Shown in pieces: positions 1 through 10,400 of a stretch of 15,730 nucleotides of DNA. Made by a program: the position numbers and the translations under genes. The DNA comes from Dysgonamonadaceae bacterium (GTDB lineage: Bacteria; Bacteroidota; Bacteroidia; Bacteroidales; Azobacteroidaceae): contig JAISNS010000229.1 in assembly GCA_031276105.1 (NCBI GenBank), forward strand, positions 1-15,730, read 5' to 3'. Numbering within the stretch: the stretch's first letter is position 1; every line of letters starts with the position of its first letter. The notes under the pieces were generated by a model that saw only the letters and a list, made by a program, of their open reading frames with translations, made no database searches and was not told the origin of the DNA.

Positions 1-3000
1 TTTCCGGGTCTTTCTGTTCTAAAGCGACGGAATAATTGGAAAGGTCCGCTCCTATTTTTTCTCGGGATGCAGCAAAAACCTTGATATTGCCGTAGCCATC
101 CACCGGCGCTTTCAACAAGGCATCTTTCGAGAGCACCAACTGCAGCTCGCGCTGCTCATGCCTGTCCCCTGCGTACACGCTGTGCGTAGGGTGTCTCTCA
201 CTCTCTACTTTGTTCTTCGGTTCAATCGCAAGGAAAATTTCATTGCGCTTGCCGACTCCTTCCATCTTTTCGATAGTCTCTTTTCTGACCTCGAAATTGT
301 AAAATGTACCTTTTTCGGTAACTGTTTTGTAGGAATTTCCTACGTGATTTTTTTCACTCATAATTAAATTATTTTTTAGGTTAATAATATTTTTTGCAAC
401 ATCATTAGAATTGAATTTGGAAATTTCTACGTATTCACTTGTACCGCTTGTGCTTATTTTAGCATTACTGAAGGAATTAAAGTCTTCAACATTAACCCCT
501 TTAACCCCTGCAACACTTTTTAAGGGCACATCATCAGAAAGGGTAAGCTTTTCAATGACTACATTTTCCCCAATTGACTCAAGATTAGAATGCGAAAAAT
601 CACACGTCCTCGATACGTTAAGCCCGTTCGGTAACGATTTAATAGTCGAAAACTGCCCTCTCAGGGCACCTGTAACGGTTAAGTTTTTAGGTAATTCCTT
701 TAACTCTATCTCACTCCCTGAAATCTCTAGATCGCCTTCGATAGTCAGATTCTCTGGAAGTTTCAGATCCTTTAGATCAGTGGGCAGAGTAGCGCCCATG
801 TCTAAATCTCCTTTGATAGTCAGGTTATTTGGCAAAGATGCTCTTTGTTCTGCTGTCATCTTGCAAAAGTCAGCAGCGGTGATTTCTTTTGGCAATTGAC
901 GAAGAGTGACCATCGCGCGAACCGCTTTGTCCTTTGCCAATCGGTTTAATGTTATGGCAGATGTATTGGGATTCTGGGCGACTGACGCGCGAACCCACAC
1001 CTCTTTGTCCTTCGATAACCTCTCTAATAATTCAGCAGATGTATTGGGATGACCGGCAATTTTTTCGCGAACCTGAGCACTTTTATCTTTCGATAGTCGC
1101 TCTAATACTTCAGCAGATGTATTGGGATGACCGGCAACCGCTTTGCGAACCCACACTCCTTCCTTGTATAGTTCTTCCCCATAGTTCTTCGATAGTTCTT
1201 TTAATACCTTAAATGCTGATTGACGAAATGTACCCTCCAACTTTTCACGCAATTCCCAAGCATCTTCCAAATCTAATACTCTATTATACATCTTCTCTAA
1301 GTCTTCAGCAGATGTATTGGGATTACCGACAACCGCTTCGCAAACCTTTGTATTTTTATCTTTCGATAATCTCTCTAATACTTTAGCAGATGTATTGGGA
1401 TTATCGGCAACCCTTTGGCGAACCCACGCTTCTTTGTCCTTCGCTAATCTCTCCAATACTTTCGCCGATGTATTGGGATGACCGGCAACTTCTTTGCGAA
1501 CCCACACCTCTTTGTCCTTCGCTAATCTCTCTAATAATTCAGCTGATGTATTGGGATTATCGGCGACATATTTGCGGACCAATTCTGCATTGTCCTTCGC
1601 TAATCTCTCTAATAATTCAGCTGATATATTGGGATTACCGGCGACATATTTGCGAACAGAAACATCTTCATCTTTAGCTAATTTCACTAATGCTTCGGCA
1701 GGTAAAAAGCCACTTATTCTCTTTTTAACCAGAAGATCTTCATGTAATGCTTCGATAGGAACAAAGCCATATATTCTCTTTTTAGCCAGAAGATCTCCTT
1801 TCGCTAATTGTACAAATGTCTTGATAGGCAAAGACGCTATTTGTTCGTCTGTCATTGCCTGAAGCTCTTTGTAAGTAATTTCTTTTGGCACATTAGAATT
1901 TTCCATAATTTTATTATTTAAAGAATGATATAAATTTATGTTTAATATTGTTGGGTTTTCAAAATTTTGTATTACCTTTGCAGCATGATTGAATGGTTGT
2001 CTAACCTCAGCGGAAATGTACCGCTGTTTAGCAACCCATTCAATCATTTTTTCTTTATTCACATAGTTCGCCAATCCTTCATTAATCCAATTAGCAATGT
2101 GAACGTTAGTTCTACGATAATGGACACTGCGTATATCGTTTATCTCAATATTTTTCTTTTGCTTATTAGCTTGTAACGCCACGACATAGTTTTTCCCTTC
2201 GTGTTCAATTTCTGTCATTATTACATAACTGCCTATATGTGTAGCGCTGCGAAATACTGCCATAGGATTTTGAATAGCTTTCGGTAAATCCTTCACTTCT
2301 AACAAAGCAAACGGGTGATTTTCCTGCATGGATTTATCACTTAAACGGGATGCACGCAATTCAATTGGTAAGTCAGGAACACCGGCAGCCTGCAAAATAA
2401 AGGAAGGATTACCTAACTTGTAAGTATGTTCTTTTGGAAGCGTTCCGTTAATTTGCTGTTTCAGTTCTTCGTTGAAGCGGGTGTTTACTGTTAGCAGGTC
2501 GTTTTTCTGATTGTCAGAATCATTGTGCGCTATCGTGTTTTGACCGTACTCAATTTCTTTATGGGAAGCAGCAATATTAGTGCCAATGGCTTGTGCCTGT
2601 TCTATCTTTTCGGTAAGTTCGCTTTTTATCCCTAAAGCCTCCGTTATATAATTAGAAGCCTTTACCGCATCAACTATTGCCTTATATACAAATTTATTAT
2701 CTTGCCGTGCCGTCTCAATCCAAGATTTAACGTACGCATAGTTGTTCTCTGAAATTTCTTTTTGTACGCCCAGTTTCATGCCGGCATCGACAGACGCAAG
2801 TTCTGCTATCAATTCTTCCCTCGCTCTGAAAATCGTATCACCGCCCCTTTCAAGATCTCTGTCGAGCCTTTCTTTGTGTCCCGTGCTATGTGCCATTTCA
2901 TGCAGTAGCGTTCCAAAAAAATCCCCCTGTTCATTAAATTGCTCCGGACGTGGAAGCGTTATGGTATCTTTTAAAACATTGTAATAAGCCTTATTTCCGT

Positions 3001-3556
3001 GTAATTCAATGGGACACACCCACATGTTGTTATCCAGCATCGAAGAAAGCGTTGCATTATGGTATTTATTTTGCAATACCTTATCGCTTTTATTTGTCAG
3101 AGTAGCATACCGCTCAGGAGCTACCTGGCTCATATTTGTCTGGCCAATATTAAAAACGTCATATGCTTTTAGAAAAGATTTAACATGACATTCTTTTTGT
3201 TCTTCTTTTGACAATGATTTGAAATCAACTATATCTATTTTATTCTTGAATTTATCAGTTATTGTAAGATTGCTGTAAAAAACAGGGAAAGAACGCTCGC
3301 CTTTTTTTATTTGCAAGCCGGCTTCTTTAGCTTGTGAAAAAGTCAGATAAATCGGAGACATATATCCTTTTTCTTCCGTGTGAAAATTAAGAAAAAGTAA
3401 GTTGGATCCGCTGTAATTGCGGCCGGAAATGTTACGGGCTATACCATTATTGACATTAACCCACGGTCGCTGCCATTGCCCTGCTTCTACCTTTTCAAGT
3501 TTCGCAATTATCATATCGGATACGGCTCTAATCTTATTGTCTAAGTGAGTAGGCAT
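1..3556 (-). CDS. ArdC-type polyvalent protein: antirestriction/zincin, MuF-C-like, LRV and LRR repeats (3' end outside window)
   Basis: The frame is open from the ATG at 3556 to the left edge, giving at least 1185 residues with no stop seen. Residues 1-130 resemble the ArdC N-terminal ssDNA-binding domain (GQWQRPW, SGRNYSGSN, LTFSQAKEAG, KKGERSFPV). Residues 150-310 look like its zincin metallopeptidase, with HEMAHSTGH at 219-227 containing HExxH. Residues 350-545 match the MuF C-terminal type seen in phage and conjugative polyvalent proteins (LPIELRASRLSDKS, ENHPF, AIQNPMAVF, FENPTI). About 620-885 is an array of 26-residue LRV repeats. About 890-1050 is LRR-like (LPENLTIEGDL type). From Met1066 a domain begins that I do not recognise. 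ArdC proteins protect incoming DNA in a recipient, so this protein may travel with the transferred strand and act on DNA, restriction enzymes or recipient proteins (inference). It starts 7 bp after the 60-residue gene, so it is probably co-transcribed. The domain assignments are firmer than the function. Confidence 0.88.
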   Translation of the reverse strand, partial: MPTHLDNKIRAVSDMIIAKLEKVEAGQWQRPWVNVNNGIARNISGRNYSGSNLLFLNFHTEEKGYMSPIYLTFSQAKEAGLQIKKGERSFPVFYSNLTITDKFKNKIDIVDFKSLSKEEQKECHVKSFLKAYDVFNIGQTNMSQVAPERYATLTNKSDKVLQNKYHNATLSSMLDNNMWVCPIELHGNKAYYNVLKDTITLPRPEQFNEQGDFFGTLLHEMAHSTGHKERLDRDLERGGDTIFRAREELIAELASVDAGMKLGVQKEISENNYAYVKSWIETARQDNKFVYKAIVDAVKASNYITEALGIKSELTEKIEQAQAIGTNIAASHKEIEYGQNTIAHNDSDNQKNDLLTVNTRFNEELKQQINGTLPKEHTYKLGNPSFILQAAGVPDLPIELRASRLSDKSMQENHPFALLEVKDLPKAIQNPMAVFRSATHIGSYVIMTEIEHEGKNYVVALQANKQKKNIEINDIRSVHYRRTNVHIANWINEGLANYVNKEKMIEWVAKQRYISAEVRQPFNHAAKVIQNFENPTILNINLYHSLNNKIMENSNVPKEITYKELQAMTDEQIASLPIKTFVQLAKGDLLAKKRIYGFVPIEALHEDLLVKKRISGFLPAEALVKLAKDEDVSVRKYVAGNPNISAELLERLAKDNAELVRKYVADNPNTSAELLERLAKDKEVWVRKEVAGHPNTSAKVLERLAKDKEAWVRQRVADNPNTSAKVLERLSKDKNTKVCEAVVGNPNTSAEDLEKMYNRVLDLEDAWELREKLEGTFRQSAFKVLKELSKNYGEELYKEGVWVRKAVAGHPNTSAEVLERLSKDKSAQVREKIAGHPNTSAELLERLSKDKEVWVRASVAQNPNTSAITLNRLAKDKAVRAMVTLRQLPKEITAADFCKMTAEQRASLPNNLTIKGDLDMGATLPTDLKDLKLPENLTIEGDLEISGSEIELKELPKNLTVTGALRGQFSTIKSLPNGLNVSRTCDFSHSNLESIGENVVIEKLTLSDDVPLKSVAGVKGVNVEDFNSFSNAKISTSGTSEYVEISKFNSNDVAKNIINLKNNLIMSEKNHVGNSYKTVTEKGTFYNFEVRKETIEKMEGVGKRNEIFLAIEPKNKVESERHPTHSVYAGDRHEQRELQLVLSKDALLKAPVDGYGNIKVFAASREKIGADLSNYSVALEQKDPE
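440..840 (-). repeat. LRR-like beta-solenoid repeats in the polyvalent protein
   Basis: Degenerate units of about 20-24 residues follow the pattern LPxNLTIxGDLxxxGSxI (LPNNLTIKGDLDM, LPENLTIEGDLEI, LPKNLTVTGALRG, LPNGLNVSRTCDF), then fade toward DFSHSNLESIGENVVIEKL. This 'LP..LTV.G.L' style is common in phage and Bacteroidetes proteins. The segment follows the LRV array directly, so two different solenoid types are stacked in one chain. Confidence 0.65.
910..1700 (-). repeat. LRV (leucine-rich repeat variant) array within the polyvalent protein
   Basis: About eight tandem units of 26 residues (78 bp) follow the pattern LLERLAKDKxxxVRxxVAxNPNTSAE. At DNA level the most conserved core is a TGTATTGGGAT-like block recurring on the plus strand at roughly 78-bp steps. 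The array is interrupted at about 1160-1310, where a charged helical segment replaces one or two units. LRV repeats are alpha-helical and form a curved solenoid, usually serving as a binding surface. The N-terminal Cys cluster of the Azotobacter LRV protein is not visible here. All units keep one reading frame. Confidence 0.85.
1948..1980 (+). promoter_or_regulatory. Possible Bacteroidetes promoter antisense to the polyvalent gene
   Basis: TACCTTTG at 1973-1980 matches the Bacteroidetes -7 consensus TAnnTTTG exactly. GTTG at 1950-1953, 19 bases upstream, matches three of four bases of the -33 box TTTG. A start about 5-8 bases downstream would fall at the foot of the hairpin at 1985-2047. The region also codes for a conserved protein on the other strand, so the match may be chance. 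Confidence 0.3.
1985..2055 (+). ncRNA. Candidate antisense small RNA: long hairpin with T-tract
   Basis: The arms 1985-1999 and 2032-2047 pair over 15 bp with one bulged C at 2035. Pairing continues with 2001-2004 against 2028-2031, then an inner stem of 6 bp, 2008-2013 against 2021-2026, around a 7-base loop. That is about 25 bp in a 63-base hairpin. Six T bases (2047-2052) and further T-rich sequence follow, as in an intrinsic terminator read in the plus direction. Combined with the promoter-like match upstream, this would make a self-terminating transcript of about 70 nt, antisense to the end of the MuF-C-like domain. There is no experimental or comparative support. Confidence 0.25.
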
Positions 3557-3563
3557 ACACTAT

Positions 3564-3746
3564 TCATCTTTTGTCATTGTTATAGCTAAAATCAATATCC
3601 GTCATCTTTACCAATTCGGCTATTTCTCTTTTAACGCTTTGTAATTCCAACTTAAAATATTCCAACTGCGGTTGTTTCATTTTTATGCTGGTTTTTCGTG
3701 ATGATTCTTTTCCCGGCATTGTTTCCCTGTGATTTTTAATTTCCAT
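3564..3746 (-). CDS. Small charged protein, 60 residues, unknown function
   Basis: I do not recognise this gene. It is rich in Lys, Glu and Arg. The middle (LEYFKLELQSVKREIAELVK, residues about 29-48) looks like a single amphipathic or coiled-coil helix, and no membrane segment or signal peptide is visible. It starts 5 bp after the PKD lipoprotein stop and ends 7 bp before the polyvalent gene, so tight packing supports it being translated. It may be a small partner of the downstream ArdC-type protein, but that is only position-based inference. A spurious ORF remains possible given its length. Confidence 0.55.
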   Translation of the reverse strand: MEIKNHRETMPGKESSRKTSIKMKQPQLEYFKLELQSVKREIAELVKMTDIDFSYNNDKR

Positions 3747-3751
3747 ATAGC

Positions 3752-4459
3752 CTATATTGTAATTTTTGTACTGACAATATCACTCCATGCACCGTCATTA
3801 TCTTTCACCCGGCATTTAACGTCATAAGTACCGGCAGTGGGAAAAATATGATAGATAGCATCCCTGTCTGTGGTTAATGAATAATAATTACCTATTTTAT
3901 ACTCATAAGTGGTAATATTACCGCCAAAACGTGCATCTCTGTCAAAAGAAGAAGACAAGTCTATCAAATATTCATAGTCGGATAATTCTTTTACTTCTTT
4001 AATTTGTAACCGACATACGGGATAGAGATTGTTGAACACAAATAATTCCAACAATGTAGATGACTTTTCACCATAATAATCGGAAAATTCTAACGTACCG
4101 GCAACTTGTCCCTGTTTCCGCCCAATAAAATTTATTTGTACAGGCTCATCGATAGCGACTGTATAAGATATATTATGCTTAATAGTATCCGTATTATTCA
4201 ATATGGCAGAAATATTATTTTCGCCTTTGTCAAAATATACTTTGGCATTCAAAGATTTTACATCATCTTTGAATGTTAATTGCACGGTACGTATTTGTGC
4301 TATTTTTATAGAATCCATGTATTGAGCCATGCCCTTTTGTACGCCATCGGATGTCCTTATTTCAAAAATGGTCGGGGCATTATGGCGACGAAATGAATCC
4401 ATATTATAGTCGCAAGCGACAAATAATAGAGCAAAAATTACGACGAAAAATTGTTTCAT
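3752..4459 (-). CDS. PKD-domain lipoprotein, possibly TraQ-like
   Basis: The protein has 235 residues. The N-terminus is a lipoprotein signal with hydrophobic core FFVVIFALLFVA and the modified Cys at residue 16, so it should be membrane-anchored outside the cytoplasm. Residues about 25-140 form a beta-rich region. Residues about 145-235 resemble a PKD domain (SSSFDRDA, then FPTAGTYDVKCRVKDNDGAWSD). The position after traO, the lipoprotein signal and the beta-rich body recall TraQ (DUF3872) of Bacteroidetes conjugative transposons, but TraQ is shorter and normally lacks this C-terminal part, so homology is uncertain. It starts 4 bp after the stop of the giant T9SS protein, which also carries a PKD domain. 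It may be an anchor or assembly partner for that protein (inference). Confidence 0.8.
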   Translation of the reverse strand: MKQFFVVIFALLFVACDYNMDSFRRHNAPTIFEIRTSDGVQKGMAQYMDSIKIAQIRTVQLTFKDDVKSLNAKVYFDKGENNISAILNNTDTIKHNISYTVAIDEPVQINFIGRKQGQVAGTLEFSDYYGEKSSTLLELFVFNNLYPVCRLQIKEVKELSDYEYLIDLSSSFDRDARFGGNITTYEYKIGNYYSLTTDRDAIYHIFPTAGTYDVKCRVKDNDGAWSDIVSTKITI

Positions 4460-4463
4460 ATTG

Positions 4464-7400
4464 TTATTGTTTTACAATCTTTATAACTTTTATTTGTTTG
4501 TTCTTGCCTATGCACCTTGCTAAATAAATACCCGCTTTCCCGGATATATGAATAGTGCTTGACGCTGCCATATCCTGAAGAATTTCACCGGAAGCATCAA
4601 GTATTATAATCCGTTCTATCTGTTCAAATCCTTTTATCCAGCATATTCCATTGGTTGGGTTGGGATAAATTTGCACACCGGCTAATTCTTCTGCCGGTGG
4701 TGCATTACCGGGTTTTTCAGGCAATGTTAAAACATATTCCGTTCCCCCAACGTACATGGCTTTTAAAGGCATGCTCTGCGTAGTAAGATTTTCATTAACT
4801 ACTACTGAAATATAATTCTCCTTGACAACTGTTCGCAGGCATCCTTTGCGGTCTTTCATCTCAAACGATACGGTATGAATACCCGGATGATAATAATAAT
4901 GCCACGGCGACGCTTCAAAGGAATAGGCACCATCGCCAAAATCCCAACGGTAACTGATTTCATCAACAGCCGGCGGAATAAAGCGAACTTTGCCGCCATC
5001 CCCGACGACTTCTACATTAACGGAAAAATCAAGCGGAATAATAGCCTCATTTTTTATAACAATTTCTTTTGAAAGAATGCAGCCTTTATTTGCAATGGAA
5101 TAAACTACGCGCACTTCACCGGTAGTCGCTAAATTACCGGAATATATGCCGGCCGGCGTTATGTATTCGCCGGTAAATGTTCCACCGGCCGGAACAACCA
5201 TTTTTCCCAAATCCAAGCTTGAGCCGCAACAAATAATAATATCGTCAATTTCAATATTACCGTTATTTGGTGCGCTGTACACTTTTAACGTTGTACTAAT
5301 GGAACGTTTACAAATGTCGGCGCCATAGGTATAGGTAATAACATTATCTTCTGTCGTTATTTCATTAGGATAGAAATAGCGATTATTTTTAACGCCTTTA
5401 CCTGTAAATATACCGTCGTCACTGTTTTCAATGTATTCCATTAAATCAATGGCTTCGCCTTGTGAACGGCAAAACATCGGCAGTGTCTTAAAACGGACAT
5501 TGGGGGATAACAGGGATACCACCTCTATTGTTGTAGTCGTATAAATATTAAAAATACTATCGCGAACTACATAAGATATATCATGTTTGCCAATACCGGC
5601 TACATCAGGATAAAATATTGTATCTACAACGCCCGGCCCGTGAAAGGTCCCGGTTTTTATATTTACATAATTTAATAAATTCACAGACGTGGCATCACAA
5701 CGTTTGGAAACAGGAACAAAACTAACGGTTATACCTGTATAATTCACAATTTCTACTTCCCGTTTGATACTCTTTTGACATGCGGAAAAACCATAAGTAT
5801 AAGTAATTGTATTAAAACCTTCTTTCGCCCGGCTTGGATAAAAGCGGTTGTTTTCTACGCCGGCGCCGGTAAATGTGCCACCTTCGTGGTTACGGATATA
5901 ATCGCGTAAATCAATAAATCCTAAATCCTGCTTACACATTATTGGTATACTGTCAAATTTAATACCCGCCTCCATTAAATCTAAAATTTCTATGGTAAAA
6001 GCAGTTTTAGAAATACATTGATCATGATTGACAGCATAATCAATGATATATTGCCCGACCCCGAACGATTCAGGCCGGAAAAATTCTGATATAATCATCC
6101 CGAGATGACTGAACGTACCGCCTTTGATACTTACCAAATCAGATAAATTGATACTGTCTTTAGAACATATACGAGGTACATTATTTACGGTAATGGGGGT
6201 TGCCGCAGTAATAAACACTTCGCCACGTATCGTTTTTTTGCAGGAACCATCGCCGTACGAGTAAACAATCGTGTTAAATCCTTCCTTCGCTTTTGCAGGA
6301 TAAAAACGGTTGTTTTCAACACCAGCGCCGGTAAAAGTGCCACCGGAGTGATTGCGAACATACGGAGCTAACTCATAATAACTGCCATCATTGTTACACA
6401 TAACAGGGATGCTGTCAAAAGCAATATCCGCTTCCATTAAATCCAACACTTCTATAGCAAAAGTTGTAGCAGATACACATTGATTATGCGTCACGTTATA
6501 AGTAATTTCATGCCTGCCTATACCAAAAGATGCAGGAATGAACAGTTCCGGTATACCCGCTCCGGCATAACTAAACGTACCGCCTTTGATACTTACCAAA
6601 TCGGATAAATAAACAGTATCCTTAGAGCATATCCGTGGCACATTGTTAACAGTAATGGGGGTAGCCGCAGTAATAAAAATTTCGCTCCTAACTGTTTTCT
6701 TACAGGGGCCGTCGCCATATGTGTAAGTAATCGTATTAAAACCTGTTTTCGCTTTAACAGGATAAAAACGGTTATTTTCAACACCAGCGCCGGTAAAAGT
6801 GCCGCCGGTATGATTCCGAATATACGGAGCTAACTCATAATAACTGTCATCGTTGTTACACAAAGATGGCATCGCATCAAATACAATATCTGTTTCCATC
6901 AAATCAGCAACTTCCAATACCAGTGCAACAGTAGAAATGCAACCGTCATAACTGACTTGATAGTGTAATGCATGTTTGCCGATGCCGAAATTTTCAGGAT
7001 AAAAAACGCCGATTTTTTTGTTTCCATAATAAAAATCACCCCCCTTAATATTTACAAAATTCGACATATCCACGGGGTTTTTATCGCAAATACGCGGAAT
7101 ATTATTCAATAACACGGTTTGGGCTGTTTTTACAAAAAATTCCGCTTTGATTGTTTTTTTACAAACGCCTTCGCCAAAAATATAACTGATAGTATTAAAT
7201 CCTGCTTTCGCTTTAGATGGGTAAAAACGATTGTTCTCTACGCCGGAACCGCTAAATGTTCCATTTCCATGGTAAAATTCGATATAGTCGGATAGTTCTA
7301 TGTAACTACTATCAGTGTCGCATAATTGCGGTAAGGCACTTGACCACTTCGTTTGGGTGGAACATAAATCTACTACATCTACCTGAAAGGACGTTCTTAT

Positions 7401-10400
7401 AGAACATGCGTTATCATTTTGATAATCGTAATACAATTCATGTTTCCCAATACCTAATCCAACTGCTGTAACTATTCCATCCGGCGTTACGCCAACGCCG
7501 CTAAAACTACCGCCAACAGGCGTAATATACCTGCTTAAATCAAGTATGATATTACTCTGGCAAATTTTTGGAACTGCCCCAATATTCACTGCCGGAATAG
7601 CGTTAACAACAATTTCTGTTTTTATTGTTTTCTTGCAAACCCCGGTTCCGTACGTATAGGATACAGTATTAAATCCAACTTTTGCACGAGTTGGGTAAAA
7701 ACGATAATTTTCCACCCCGGTACCACTAAACACACCATCTTCTATAAAATTTTCTATATAATCACGAAGGTCTATATAATCATTGTCTGCATTGCATAAC
7801 TGAGGAATAGTGTTTTTCCACTTAATTTGTGATGAACACAAATCTACAACATCTAATGACAATAGTGTTTTATTCCAACACATATTATTATCCCTGTAAT
7901 CGTAATAAAAATTATACTTGCCAATATCCAAAGACGCAGTTTCTACAATACCATTTGACGTTATGCCGATGCCGGTAAACACGCCGCCTGCAGGACTAAC
8001 ATAGTTGCCGAGATGAAGGGTAATATCATTTTGACAAACTTTGGGCAAAGAAAGAATATTAACTGTCGGAGCCGGACGAATCAATATTTCTGAAAAAATA
8101 GTTCTTCTGCAAGAACCATCACCATAGGTGTAGGAAATGGTATTAAACCCTTCCCTGGCCCGGGACGGATAGAAACGATAATTTTCTATGCCGGTACCGG
8201 CAAAAGTCCCGCCTTCATGGTTACGAATATACGTCCGTAAATCTATATAGGAAGAATCGCTTTTACAAAATGTCGGAAATTCGTTAAATACAATATCTGT
8301 TTCTCGTAAATCAAGAACATTCATCGTCATTGTGGCAGCGTTAAAACATTCCCCAAACTGAACGGTATACTTTATGTTATGTTGTCCTATGCCGGCAGCA
8401 TCCGGTATAAACATATCCCCTGATATTCCAATACCTGAAAACAGACCGCCTTTTATGTCTACATAATTGCTTAAATTAACAGCTGTTTTATCACATATTG
8501 CCGGAACAGACCTGACGCTTACAACCGGAACGGATTTAACAAAAATTTCCGAAGTGATGGTTTTATTGCAAGTGCCAACGGTGAAATTGTAGCGAATAAC
8601 ATTAAAACCGTCTTTTGCCTTGGCGGGGTAAAAACGATTGTTCTCTACGCCGGTGCCGGTGAACACCCCATTGTCGGGAGCATTGAGAAGATACCCGCGT
8701 AAATCAATATAGTCTTCACTTGTTTTGCAGACTTCTTCAATAGCACGAATAGAAGCATCACTGTCCGCTAATCCAACGACATTAATTATTGTACTGCCTG
8801 TAATAGGGCAATTCCCGACAAAGGCATCATAAGTTATAGTGTGCAACCCTAAACCGGCTTCCGCAGGATAAAACTTGCCATTATTTACCCCAATACCGGT
8901 AAAGGTTCCTCCGGCAGGAGTTACATATTTTGTCAAATCAATGACGCTCTTGTCGCAAATATTGCCTGTAGTTGAAAAACTGACAACCGGTAATGCATTA
9001 ACATATATTTCCGTTTGGATACTTCGCCTACATACGCCGGAACCATAGGTATAAGTAACAGTATTGAATCCGGCAGCTGCTTTATTAGGATAAAAACGAT
9101 CATTTTCAACTCCTTTACCGCTAAATGTACCGCCGCTATGACCGATAATATAAGGCGACAATTCATAATAACTGCCGTCATTGCCGCAAAATTCGGAAAT
9201 GTCGCCGAATTTTACATCAATAGGTAATAGTGATGTAACAACTACAGAAAATTTATCAGAAACAATACAGCCGGTTTCCGATACCACGGCGTAATGAACC
9301 TCCGTGACGCCGGCGCTCGTTATTTCAGGGCTAAATAAATTCCCGGATACGCCGGCGCCGGTGAAAGTACCGCCTCTTATATTAGGTACATTACTTAAGT
9401 CCACAGGCGCTACTGTACATACATTTCCGACAGAGGCAAAAGATAAAGACGGAACAGCCTTCACGTAAATTTCTGTTTGTATACTTTGCCTACATATGCC
9501 GGAACCGTAAGTATAAGTAATCACATTAAACCCGGCAGATGCTTCTGCAGGATAAAAGCGGCCGCCATTAACTCCTTTCCCACTAAATAAACCACCATTA
9601 TGGCCAATAACATAAGGCGACAACTCATAATAATCATTATCATTATGACAAAATTGCGGAATAGGTTCAAAACTAACATCGACGGGCGATAAATCAGCTA
9701 TCAAAACAGAAAGTACGTCGGATACGATACAACCATTTTCAGCAACACCGGTATAACTCAACATAACCGTACCTAATCCGGCAAGTTCAGGCGTCAATAT
9801 ATTATTTTGCACGCCGACGCCGGTGAAAGTACCGCCTCTTATATTGGGCACATTACTTAGGTCGACAGGCGCTACTGTACATATGTTTCTAACGGATGCA
9901 AAAGACAGCGTTGGCACTTCCTTCACTGTTATTTCAGCCTTTATGCTTTGTTTGCAATTACCGGTACCATAAGTATATGTAACAATGTTAATGCCGACTT
10001 TTGCTTTTGCCGGATAAAAATAATGCGTATTTTGCACACCGGTACCGGAAAAAACGCCTCCGGGATCCACATCAAAACCTTCCAAATAATCTTTTAAATC
10101 TATATATTCTACATTTTGGCAAACTGCAGGAATATCCTTAAAAGTAACAACAGGGTTAAGTTCCCGAACTATCACATCTTGAGATATAACTGTTTCGCAA
10201 TTTTCATCCGCTAACGTATAGGTCATTGTTTGTTCACCTGTTCCTGCCAAATCAGGATAAAAAATATTATCATGAATGCCCCTGCCGGTAAATGTTCCTC
10301 CGGCAGGTATCGCATAATTTTCCAAATTGATTTCCTTGTTTAAACAAACATCAGCAATATTATCAAAAGTAATGTCCGGCCCGTTCGTGATAACCTGCGT

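Noticed and set aside
910..1700. Regularly spaced direct repeats that could suggest a CRISPR array
   Set aside because: The period is 78 bp with no unique spacers, the repeats are degenerate, and they encode LRV units in a single open frame.
411..1862. Plus-strand ORFs at 411-899, 934-1212, 1390-1677 and 1494-1862 with repeated MYWD-type peptides
   Set aside because: They are antisense shadows of the LRV and LRR coding repeats; the minus-strand frame gives clear known domains over the same bases.
1967..2176. A 69-residue plus-strand ORF starting within the promoter-like box
   Set aside because: It begins upstream of any start expected from that box, shows no domain, and overlaps the hairpin; if the region is transcribed, a non-coding RNA is more plausible.
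6593..9181. Minus-strand ORFs at 6593-6784 and 8933-9181 in another frame of the giant gene
   Set aside because: They are out-of-frame readings of the Ig-like repeat DNA; no sign of programmed frameshifting was seen.
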